From contig CM049395.1 of NCBI GenBank assembly GCA_026929865.2, forward strand, positions 29,135,001-29,199,000: a DNA stretch of 64,000 bases, written 5' to 3'. The position numbers were made by a program, and so were the translations under genes. The stretch is from Hyperoplus lanceolatus (Eukaryota > Chordata > Actinopteri > Uranoscopiformes > Ammodytidae). Of this stretch, positions 51,854-61,744 are shown piece after piece (the first letter of the stretch is position 1; each line of letters opens with the position of its first letter). Under the pieces are notes generated by a model. It searched no databases and was not told where the DNA came from. It saw only the letters and a program-made list of their open reading frames with translations.

Positions 51854-54800
51854 TCAGTCGAGGAAGCGCTGGCATGCTTTCTTCCAGCGGCATGCCGTAC
51901 ACCACTGGTCTCTGTGCTCGACGCCGTAAACTTTTCGACACTTCTTGGCTTCACCGCGAGTCCTCCTGACCGAGAGTGAGAAACATTGAGAACTACTGTG
52001 AACTGCATCATTGATTTCCCTGGTTTTCAGTCTTAAGTAGCAGCTTATATTGGACATGTTATACACAGTGGAATATTCAGATCCTTTGGTTAAATAAAAT
52101 GACTAATACCACACAGTTGTATGTAACAGGAGCATTATGCCAAATGTATTAAAGCAGTAAAATGTCCCTAACATGTTGTGCCCATCCAAAGTCAAGGGCT
52201 CAAGATGATCACAAACACATTAAAGTTACTCCCATTATTCAAAGGAAAAGCAGCCAATCTTCATGTGAGGAGCTGGAACCATCAAATGTTTTTCATGGAA
52301 AAGCTGAATTAACTGTTAGATGATTTATACAGTATCACACAGTGACCTAGTGGGGACATGGTGTGTGTAAATACTGACCTACAGGGAGCTCCCTGATGCT
52401 GGAGCCACTGCTCTCCTACACTGACTGAACGCACCCGGATCGCCAAACCCTAAGGAAGAAAGAGAGAGAAGAGGAGAGTCAGGGTGCTTCAGAGTCTGTG
52501 TTGTTTTTCTTGTTAGAGCCTTTTACTGTTTTCCTCTCTGTCCTTTCTTTGCTGCTTTATGCTATTTTATTTTGGGAACAGAAACAGAGGGATTTTCATC
52601 ACTCTGTTTGCTGCCTGTCTCTGCAGTTGTAGTCTCGCAAAGCCAGACCAAACTACAGCAAGTAGTATGGTCTGGAAGCACTCCGTTTAGAGCCGTCTAT
52701 TCGGGGGGAAACTGGGCTGGCCTGTTTTTATTTATTTAAACCAATCACAATCATCTACGGCGGGGCTAACCCCGGGAAGCAGCCAATGGAGGCGTAGCGT
52801 TGTTTGCCGACGCCAGCGCTTAATAGACGCTGGCGGGAGTGGTCAAGCCAGACTACTGCAGTTGTGACTGTGCTTTGTGTGCGTCCTCTCTCTTCTGTCA
52901 AAACATTCTGCATTTGCCTTCATCAGCCTGCGGGTGGCAGCACTGCACCCCGGCAGATTGATGGAAAATGTGACCACAAACCATCCACGAGGGGACTTTC
53001 CTGCTGAATGAAAACCAAGGAGGAGTATGCCACACCCCCCTCCGGTTTAAAACCAGTTTTAACAGGCTCCTTCGGGCTGGTGGAGAAAATAAACAATGGA
53101 CTGCTGCGAAGGATCCAGTCGCAGAGAATACAGAACTGAATTGGAGAAGTGTGTTTATGTACTGCACGGTGAAGCTGGCTTTACGGGCACGCACAATACA
53201 TTTAAAATCTAACCTAAACTTCTCAGAGAAAGTCCAAAACAGTCAGATCTCTGTAGAAACTGAACAATAAAGTCTCATCATTTTACAGAGAAGCTGCAAA
53301 GTTTCACTCCATGGATTACATGCTCAAATATTTGCAGCGTTTTACAGCAGTCTGCAGGGTTTGCTGCACACTGTTTTTTTTTGTTTTGCTTCATTGCACC
53401 AACACCACAAGCACCTCCTTCCACAAACTGGCAAAGTTGTTGGCTATGTTATGATTTGTATTTTTATACGGCTATATTTTTCACTGTGTCAACAACTCAC
53501 ATGAAAAAGACCAAAGCTCGCTGTTTGAGCAGAACAGGTGGTGAATAGAGGGTTCTTCAAACAGCTGCTGCTAGAAACACTGAGACTGAATCAGACAGGA
53601 AGTTTGCCAGGAAACCAAAATTTGGAGCCAGGGTTGGGAAGTCATTCTGGTTCTGTTCTCATATAAATACATCAAGGTAAACATATTCCTTACAAGTAAA
53701 ACTCAGAGTGAAATCGCAGTGAAAGTATACCGCAGTATTCTCAGCTTCTTGTAGTGAAGGCATTGCTTGTGCAGTAAAATGTCTCCTGACTGATCTATCG
53801 AGCTGGATTCAACAACTTTATTCAATGTTAGCTTGTTTAGTCCAGTCCAGTAAATATATCCCTCTGAATTGTAGTTGACTAGAAGTATTAGTGAAAGAGA
53901 ATATACAAGTACGGTAAGACCAGAGCAATGTAATGCTGCAGAGTTAGTGGTAATTGCCTGTGGGTAATCAAATGATCCATAATAAATATACACATTGATT
54001 CTAGCCTCCTACCTGTCTGAGGCAACTGGTGGGTGGGGCTGTCCAACGACAGGGGGGCGTGTTTGAAGCGGCTGGTGACATCACATCACTCAGAGTTGGT
54101 GTCTTTACAAAAAAAAGAAATACAATATGTTACACAATATTTATACTTGCATATCATTATACGTCTGTGTCAATAACAACATGAGAGAACAGCAACATTA
54201 TTGCCATTATTTATAATGTCTGTTTATGTATTTATGGGTAAGGGTTGATGGATAAGCCCCGCCTTACCTGGTAGGAGTGCTCTGATTTGACCTGCCATAA
54301 GCTGCCAGAGAAGGAAGGGGCAGAGCTACTCAAAGTGCTGCAGACTGGAGCAGGGGGAGAGGGAGGGGAGGGAGGTGGAGGGCTGGGAGGTGAAGAGGGG
54401 GAGGAAGGGGCGTGGCCACAGAGGAGGGGAAGGGGAGGAGACTGCCGCTGCTGCGGATGGTCCCACTGGTTTATCTCAGTGTAGTAGAAATCCTCCTCGC
54501 TGCGGGAACAACGCTCGTGTTCGCCACCGTGGCTGTCGTGGGTCAGAAAATCAATAATTATAAGAAAATATATTTATAAAATATATAGAAAAATAATAAT
54601 TGATTACATCAGGATAGTAGTTCTGGTAGTTTAAAACAATACTCATGGTAAGTCAAAATGACGAGACAGTCATCATAACCAAACAATAATTGTTATTATT
54701 GATTAGCCGGCCTATGTTCCGTTTCAATGGAGGAATGGGAAATTGGTAAATTATTTTTTAATATCCCATGACGATACACAGTGATCTACCTTAAATAACA

Positions 54801-56387
54801 TGACCCTACATCTAAACTATCTGACGTTTCCGTTTTTCTCTCATTTGGGGTCAAGCTTCCATATAAAAACACAAAGTTCAAATCCTTGAAGAGAAAGAAG
54901 CTCTAGGGCTCACCACAGGTGTGTTGTCCGGATGTGACGTTTCATTCCCACCACTGATGTCAGCACCTTCCCACAGCTCGGCCACAGACACCTGTAGGCC
55001 ACCTTCACTGAGTTCTGCCAGAGAAAAAAAAAACACACCGTCAACCCTCACTGTCCGCAGTGTCGGGGGGGTTAAAGATGTCAAATGACAACCGTGGAAA
55101 ACACTCACCCTGCGTTTCCGTGGCGCCGGCTCATCGAACAGCACCTGCTCAAGCTCCATGTCCAGTCCTTCGTCAGATGGTCGAGTCGGGCAGACAGCAG
55201 CCTCTACCACCGGTGGAGAGGGGGTGGGGCTTCCGTTGCCGTGGCCAATGCTCCAGTAGCCGCTGCTGCTGCTGTCAGAGTGCTCGCTGCCGCCACAGTC
55301 CATCGGAGTGGCTGAATCATTGTGATTACAAACCTTTACTTATATGTTTGTTTGTTTTTTTAAAGAAAAAGTGACCAAGACAGAGTGGGACATTAATACA
55401 TGCCTTCTTTTGTATGGATCAAGCTCTAGAAACTACAGCTTATATTACTACTGCTGCTGCTTCCACTGTAGCTCCAAGTATTTTTTGTTGTTGTCATTTG
55501 TTATTTTGTGTTATAGTTGTTTGTTGTACCTGTTGTGTCTGGCTGGGCGGGGCTATGCAGTAGAGGACTGCAGGACAAACTGCTGAGGACCAACGCTGCC
55601 ATCAGCTCATCCATGTCCACCTCTTCTGGATTCCTCTGACTGCAGGCCGGGGACAAGGTACAATTGACTATATGTATTGGAAGATATGCAGAAACTAATG
55701 CAGAGAGGTGCACAGAGGTAGAGCGAACATCTCACCTTCTGGGGACGTCGATACAAGAGGAGACACTTCTGCCACAGGACGGAGGCACAGAGGACGAGGA
55801 CGGATGAGACAAAGTCCAGACATGAACGTCGCTCTGCAAGAGGTCCAGCTGATCCACCACACCTGAACATTCACCTCCTCCTCCTCCGCACTGGAAATAC
55901 ATCTGAGAGAGAGAGAGAGAGAGAGAGAGAGAACACAACCACTGTCAGTAGCTGGAACATCATGGCAAGATATTTCTTACTCCTTACCTTTGACGTGGAT
56001 TTCCCACAGTGTTTTTTTTTCTTTCATTGCCCTCTCTGAAGAACTGAATCAGGCAACTGGAATTTTCCGTCTTCAGTCTAAAATAAATGTCTATCTACTG
56101 CCGGGCTGGACAGAAAAATGTGAACACCTTGTTTTTTTTAAGACTACAACCCGGAAGAAGTTTTGACAGCAGGAGTGTGGGGTGACGCTGACAAAATGAT
56201 GTCGTCTCACCTTCAGCCCAGGATGACCTTTGACTCTGCTGATGGTCTGATTTGCTGCTCCAGCTGTTGCCATGGTGACGCCGGTCTCACCCATCTCCTG
56301 GACTGTTTTTGCTCCTACTGTTGGGCAGGTGGAGCTCACTAGCGTCCCTAGAGGAGATCGCTTCCCCAGACGAGTCTTTGGTAACAT
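51854..56387 (-). CDS. ZNF395/HDBP-family zinc-finger and C-clamp protein
   Basis: Family members (ZNF395, SLC2A4RG, ZNF704) are nuclear DNA-binding regulators that shuttle between nucleus and cytoplasm. Nine coding exons on the minus strand join in phase: 56387-56211, 55902-55736, 55639-55530, 55311-55109, 55014-54914, 54532-54268, 54102-54013, 52449-52379, 51965-51854; total 1296 nt, 431 residues (human ZNF395 has 513). Landmarks: LGKRSPLG near the start; [28 protein letters not shown]; one C2H2 finger at about 226-252 (C228, C233, H246, H251; [12 protein letters not shown]); EEDFYYTE; and a C-terminal C-clamp ([24 protein letters not shown]). SLSCSP and LGKRSPLG favour ZNF395 over its paralogues. 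Exon 1 here begins at a splice acceptor (56424), so a 5' UTR exon lies upstream, unlocated. A proline/serine-rich run fills much of exon 6. Confidence 0.85.
52065..52140. repeat. Degenerate fish repeat in the last-but-one flank
   Basis: ACAGTGGAATATTCAGATCC and AAAGCAGTAAAATGTCC words belong to the same common teleost repeat seen at 6405-6545 and 53640-53790. It lies in the final intron of the ZNF395-like gene. Confidence 0.3.
52630..52855. mobile_element. MITE with TAGTCT/AGACTA ends and nine-base duplication
   Basis: It begins TAGTCTCGCAAAGCCAGACC and ends AAGCCAGACTA. It is flanked by the exact nine-base duplication CTGCAGTTG (52621-52629 and 52856-52864). At 226 bp it is shorter than the TAGCCTGG copies but shares the TAG...CTA border and duplication length. 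It lies in intron 7 of the ZNF395-like gene. Confidence 0.75.
53640..54000. repeat. Degenerate fish interspersed repeat in an intron
   Basis: Words such as ACAAGTAAAACTCAGAGTG, GAAAGTATACCGCAGTATTC and GCAGTAAAATGTCTCCTGAC resemble the common ACTTAAGTA-rich teleost repeat. No ends can be defined. Confidence 0.3.
55903..55931 (-). repeat. (CT)n polypyrimidine tract of a splice acceptor
   Basis: On the minus strand a CT microsatellite of about 14 units runs directly into CAG and the exon that begins at 55902 (ATGTATTTCCAG). The repeat is the whole polypyrimidine tract of this acceptor in the ZNF395-like gene. Confidence 0.8.
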
Positions 56388-56424
56388 GTCTGTCTGTCTA
56401 TCTGTCTGACTGAAGAGTTGGAAT

Positions 56425-57159
56425 CTGAAACACAGAAATAAAAGGACTTCCTGTTCAGTCAGTCCAATCAGTAGATCTGAATGTGATGCTGCCAAAGCCA
56501 AGAAATCTCTGTTTGAACGCTAATAAAACTGAACCTAAATATTGAATACTCTGAAAAACACAAAATGTAAGCTTATTTTTCCTTGGAATAGAGAGATATC
56601 AATATACTTTTTTTTTTAACATGGATGTGCATTAGGGGTCAGGGTTGTGTTAAACAATAATTTGAAGGGGGTCTTCGTTTTTTTGTTTGAAATGAAATTA
56701 CAAAAATGCTATCTTGTATTTGTAAGCTCTTCAGTTGATTCGTGTATCACTGACTTATGATGACAGAGGGTCAGAAACATGCAGTGTAAACACCTCATAA
56801 CAAACACACAAGTAATCCACTTTAAGGTAAATGGCTTTGCACCTGGAAAAGCAATTGGACTAAGGAAGCAACACAAAAGATGGGAGACTCCCTAATCCCT
56901 CAACTTTCTTCAGATGTTAATTAAGACTCTAATTGTGAATAGTCACTATAGAGCTAAAACGTTAGAGCAGTAGAAGATACAATATGAACAACTTAAAAAA
57001 TGTAAGTTACACTGTGGACATCAGGCGATAAGTACCAAAGAAAAGGCTACCGGGAAACCTTCAGCTCTGAATTAACTGCAAATCCTTTCTATGTTTCACA
57101 GATCTGAGTGAAATCACAGTGACTCGCAGGCTGCAGTGTAATTTGCAGCTAGCTTGGTT

Positions 57160-57190
<31 letters not shown>

Positions 57191-57512
57191 GTATGTGTGT
57201 ATCATTCATTAGCATCCGGATAACAGTAAAGAGCTGAGCAGAGGAATTAAGTAAATGGAACAGATGGGCTAAACTGTTAATTGATTTTTTTAAATTTTGT
57301 ATGTGACATCTACTGTACTGACACTGATGGTTATTATAACACCTTCATTACTAATCTGTCGTCACGGCAACATGATGAAACATGATTCCCCCCACCCCCA
57401 TTCAAGTTCGAGTTTTCCAGTAAATCAGTGTCTCACAGACACCAGTAAACCAGTCTAGTTTCAACACATACAAATAAAACAATACAAACTGACATACCTG
57501 TATACACTTTAG
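56425..57512. other. 5' flank/intron of the ZNF395-like gene, no exon fixed
   Basis: This lies upstream of the first coding exon, probably inside the first intron. It holds a short TG array at about 57162-57200. I could not locate the 5' UTR exon. Confidence 0.45.
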
Positions 57513-57744
57513 TACAAGGCCAAAAGTATGTGACACCATCGCCATAAATGTGCTGCTCGACCTGCCTCCACTGATCTATCTTTCTCTATCTTTCCTCCAC
57601 ATGTTGAACCCACTGCAGGGATATGTTCCCATTCACCAGACTAGAGCATCAGGGACATCCAACACCCATGTTGGTATTATTGGTTAATTATTAGTTTTCT
57701 CTGTGTTTCTTCTTATGTTATATGACAAAGGTAAGCATAGAATC

Positions 57745-58097
57745 TAGGGCTGCAACTAACGATTATTTTGATAATCGATTAATCTGTCGATTATTTTCTC
57801 GATTAATCAATTATTAATCGATTAGTGTTTTGGTCCATAAAATGTCAGAAAATGGTGATCAATTTTCCAAAGCCCATGTTGACGTCCTCAAATGTATTGT
57901 TATGTCCAAAACACACAGACATTCAGTTTACTGTCATAATAGGATTAAAGAAACCAGAAAATATTCACATTTGAGAAGCTGAAATCAGACAATTTGGAAT
58001 TATTCAATTAAAAAATTACTCGAAACGATTAATCGATTTTCAAAATAGTTGGCGATTATTTTAATAATCGATTTGTCAATTAATCGTTGCAGCTCTA
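57745..58097. mobile_element. hAT-like MITE rich in ATCGATTAAT
   Basis: The ends are TAGGGCTGCAAC and GTTGCAGCTCTA. The subterminal regions are filled with TAATCGATTAAT-type words in both orientations. The element is 353 bp. A clean eight-base duplication was not seen. It is nested in the element at 57515-59785. Confidence 0.6.
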
Positions 58098-58414
58098 AAT
58101 AATCCTTGCGTTAGAGAAGCTGAACAGTTAAATGTTTGGCATTTTTGGTTCAAATATTACCTTGAAAAAGATTATTATAACAATAAATTATGATTGATCA
58201 TTTCAGATCTATTTTCAGTTCATCCCACAAAGTGTTGGTTAGGAGTTGAAATCGGGTTCAATCACATGAAACCGGGAACAGCATTTATTTATGGAGCTAG
58301 TTTGTGGAAACAAGAAAGAAGAACAGTCTGTGGAACACTGCTGTCTGAAATATCATTATAGGCTGCAGCATTCACCTTCACTGGAGCCCAACAAAAAGAT
58401 TAAAAGTACATGCC

Positions 58415-59757
58415 TTTCACACCAAAAAGAACCATGAGCCAGTTCCGGGCTGGTGCTTATCCCAGTTATGAACCGGTTGGTTTCTCAACGACCAGAGCCA
58501 GCCATGGAGCCGGCAAGAGAGCAACGTCTTGACGCCACTGTAAACGTGTGTTTACGTCGCCCGACGCCGCTGCTCTTGTGGCTAACGCTAAAGCTACCGC
58601 TAGCTTTAAGCACAACAACAGCGGCGAATACGTCTTATTTGTACACGTGTTGGCTCTCACTTTGTGTGTGTGTGTGTGTCTTCGTTTATCTGTGTCGCGC
58701 TGCTCGGCTCAGTGGGCTCTGTGAAGGTGCTGCCTGCGGCTGCTTCAGCGTTTACTTTCCTGTTACTTCAAAATAAAAGCCAACTCACGTTTGTCCAGTG
58801 AAATGCTAATGTGAAGCCAGTGAAATGCTTTTAATGTGAAGCCGCAGCCTTAATGCTCTATTTGTTTAACAGTAACTTAACTGCTGCGCGCTGATCTTAA
58901 GATAGTGTTTTTTAATATAGAAAGCCGTGTCTCTGGCATTACCGGTGGTGACACAAGTTTATTTTGCTAAAAAAAAAAACGGCACATTGTCCAGAAATGT
59001 TCCCGCACAAACGTAGTCTTTGTCCCACATCTGGTGAATTGGGATCTGTAGGGTAGGGTCACCCTACTTTGCAAACAGGACCCATACAGCGTTAGCCTGG
59101 CTCCGCCCGCCCGCCTACTTCCGGCCAAATTTTATTTTCCCTTCAGTAGTCCGTCTGGGTGTACAGCCCATTTCCCAGTTTAGCCGGAGATTCGACAGCC
59201 GGTCCAATCAGCGAACAGAGCGAGTGGCTGAGAACGATGACGTCGAAGTCGCGCTGCAGTTTCAGTTGCCAGAAGCCGGCTCATGACACACGTGACGACC
59301 AAACGTTATGCGATTGGTTGGCTAATCCAGAGTGGCACTGGGCAGATCCAATAGTTTTAAACTTTAACAGACACCCGCCTCCATGAGTGAACGTTTGCCA
59401 ATTACAGCGCTGCCAGACCTTCTGTACAAATGAAATGAAGTACGATGGTCTGGTAGCACCAGGCTAATACAGCGTATTTTCACCGGTCAATTTGATTGCT
59501 ACGTTCGGTAATTATGTTATGTTTACGTCCCGTAGTAGCTGTGTTTTTAAATACGGCGGGCATGAGGTTTCAGTTGGTCTGGTTGGTCAGGATAATCCCT
59601 CCCCCGGCCGCTGGCGCAGGCAGTCCTACATCAAACCCAGCTCAATCCTGTGGTTGGAGTTGAACCGGTTTGTACAGGCCGGAGCCGGTTCTCTGGCGTT
59701 GTGAAACCAAAACACTGGCTCTAGCTCCGAACTAGCCCGGAACCGGCTCCGATTTTG
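58415..59757. mobile_element. Non-autonomous element with GAGCCGGTTCCGGG-type ends
   Basis: GAGCCAGTTCCGGGCTGGTGC near 58436 and its near-complement CTAGCCCGGAACCGGCTC near 59730 form an inverted repeat. The outermost bases and the target duplication are unclear. The interior is GC-richer than its surroundings (58480-58770) and contains the TAGCCTGG MITE. No transposase. Confidence 0.45.
59093..59466 (+). mobile_element. TAGCCTGG/CCAGGCTA MITE, full length
   Basis: It starts TAGCCTGGCTCC and ends AGCACCAGGCTA, with the exact nine-base duplication ATACAGCGT (59084-59092 and 59467-59475). It is 374 bp, inverted along its whole length relative to the copy at 33149-33518. It is the innermost level of the nest at 57515-59785. 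Confidence 0.82.
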
Positions 59758-59833
59758 CTGCGGTGTCCACATACTTTTGGTCATGTAGTTCTTGTATCAT
59801 TTTATACTTTACTTCTATGCGTTTACTAAACAT

Positions 59834-60262
59834 TTGGTAACACTTTACAATAAGGTACACAAAATTGTAGTAGCTACTACATACCTACTACATAGATATG
59901 TGTTAGCTACTACATAGGGTTTTTTTTGTGTTACCTACTACATAGGTTTTTTTTTGTGCTACCTAACAGGTTTTTTTTGTGCTACCTAACACATACAGGT
60001 TTTTTTTGTGTTACCTACTACATAGGGTTTTTTTTTGTGCTACCTATGTGTTAGGTAGCACAAAAAAAACCTATGTAGTAGGTAGCACAAAAAACCCTAT
60101 GTAGTAAGTAACACAAAAAAAAACCTGTGTTAGGTAGCACAAAAGAAAAACCTATGTGTTAGGTAGCACAAAAAAACCCTATGTAGTAGGTAACACATAT
60201 CTATGTAGTAGGTATGTAGTAGTTACTACAATTTTGTGTACCTTATTGTAAAGTGTTACCAA
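59834..60262. mobile_element. Giant hairpin MITE with internal tandem repeats
   Basis: The ends TTGGTAACACTTTACAATAAGG and their complement CCTTATTGTAAAGTGTTACCAA (given by their key words) enclose two arms built of repeats of a unit like CTACATAGGGTTTTTTTTGTG. The left arm carries the T-rich form and the right arm the complementary A-rich form, meeting near 60048. ACAT lies on both sides (59830-59833 and 60263-60266). The whole 429 bp can fold as one long hairpin. Confidence 0.75.
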
Positions 60263-60266
60263 ACAT

Positions 60267-61640
60267 GTTAGTTTTACAAGTAAGGCTGTGTTTATACATT
60301 GCATTATTTGTACTTTATGTAAGTAAATTATCTGAATACTTCGTCCACCATTATTGTTTTCACTCAGCCACCTAACAATAAGATGAATTTGTCTTGGGTT
60401 TTTCACCTTTTTCTGTCCTTATTTGTTAGCATACTAATTAGGGTATTGTATCCATGTTCACATAACTGTGTACTAAAATTACATCCATGAAAGTTTCATA
60501 GTCAAACATGAGCTTGTTGGGTCTAACACAGGGTCAAAATACAAAATTATCAAAAAGAAAATCTCAAATTAATATACTGTGCAAACACACCCCCTGCCTG
60601 TCTGCAGCTCTGAACCAATCAGATTCCTTCAGTGCCGTGTTCACACCATGGTTCACACCCTCCACAATAAGAACTCACGATGAACAGCAAAAACAGTTAA
60701 GAAAACGAGTTCCATTAGGCATGCTTGCGCAGTGTAAAGCTACTTCCCTATCTTTGGTTTCAAAGACTTCAAACTTTTATTTCGTCCGAACGAACAACAC
60801 AATATTCAGGTTACAGGCACACAAAAACAACAAAGTTTTACTGCACAATTGGCCAAAAGTGATTCCTCCATTAACAGAAGGTAGGCTAATGCTAATAAGT
60901 GGACGACACAGAGGTGAACGCAAGACTGTAAAGTTAAGTCAGCACATTGTCTTTGTAAACTTTAGCAGCAGCTAACTGATAATTCACTGCACACTCTATA
61001 GACCAATTAAGTCAGTAAACACTCTGCACTAAAAAAGCAATACAACTGTGATTAGAGCAGCATCAGCTGTCACATACCTGAGGAGGGAGAAGCTCCAGTA
61101 CTAAAACAACAACCACGACACTTCCAGAAGGGCTGAGTGTGTCCACTGTTGTTCAATGAGAATTGAGAGTGTACTGCTGCAGGCTGAAGCCAGTTTGAAC
61201 AACGTGGTGGAGGGGAGGGGCGAGCAACACAACACATGGACTGGATTATATGCACTGGATGGAGATTTATTTTTCCTCAAAACTGGATCAACACAGACTC
61301 ATTTTTTTCACATTCCTTATAGAAAATATGTGCTACATTCTCCAGACATCATGACTGCAATGCATTTATGTTTTACTGGATACACATAGGCATACCAGTG
61401 TCTGATTGGCTGCAATGCACACATGGTAATGATGGACATGTTTACACAAAGTGAATAGATTAACTTGTATATTCATATTTGTTGTTGAACTTAAGTGAGG
61501 AGTTGATTGATTCGTTTGTATCTGTGATTCAGCAATGTAATGCAGTATTTAATTGTGAATGAAAGTGCAAAATAAGTGCCACATGTAGGCCTCCTGTACA
61601 TATTGTTGTCTTTATATTTGACCTTTTTTGTGTACAGTCT
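60267..61640. other. Intergenic, no gene seen
   Basis: No recognisable exon or mobile element. Open frames on either strand have no family resemblance. Confidence 0.5.
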
Positions 61641-61641
61641 A

Positions 61642-61695
<54 letters not shown>

Positions 61696-61744
61696 CGTCC
61701 GTCCGTCCGTCCGTCCATCTATCTATCTATCTATCTATCTATCT
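61641..61744 (+). repeat. Compound tetranucleotide microsatellite
   Basis: Three related blocks follow one another: (CTGT)n at about 61643-61690, (CCGT)n at 61691-61715, and (CTAT)n at 61716-61744. Confidence 0.95.

Larger units (their letters stand above)
57515..59785. mobile_element. Tc1/mariner-type non-autonomous element carrying nested elements
   Basis: The left end CAAGGCCAAAAGTATGTGACACC (read in two parts: CAAGGCCAAAAGTATG, TGACACC) is the complement of the right end GGTGTCCACATACTTTTGG then TCATG. TA lies at both flanks (57513-57514 and 59786-59787). Its own sequence is visible at 57515-57744 and 58098-58414, where words such as GGGATATGTTCCCATTCACC are typical of this fish family. 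The rest is made of later insertions listed below. Confidence 0.6.
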
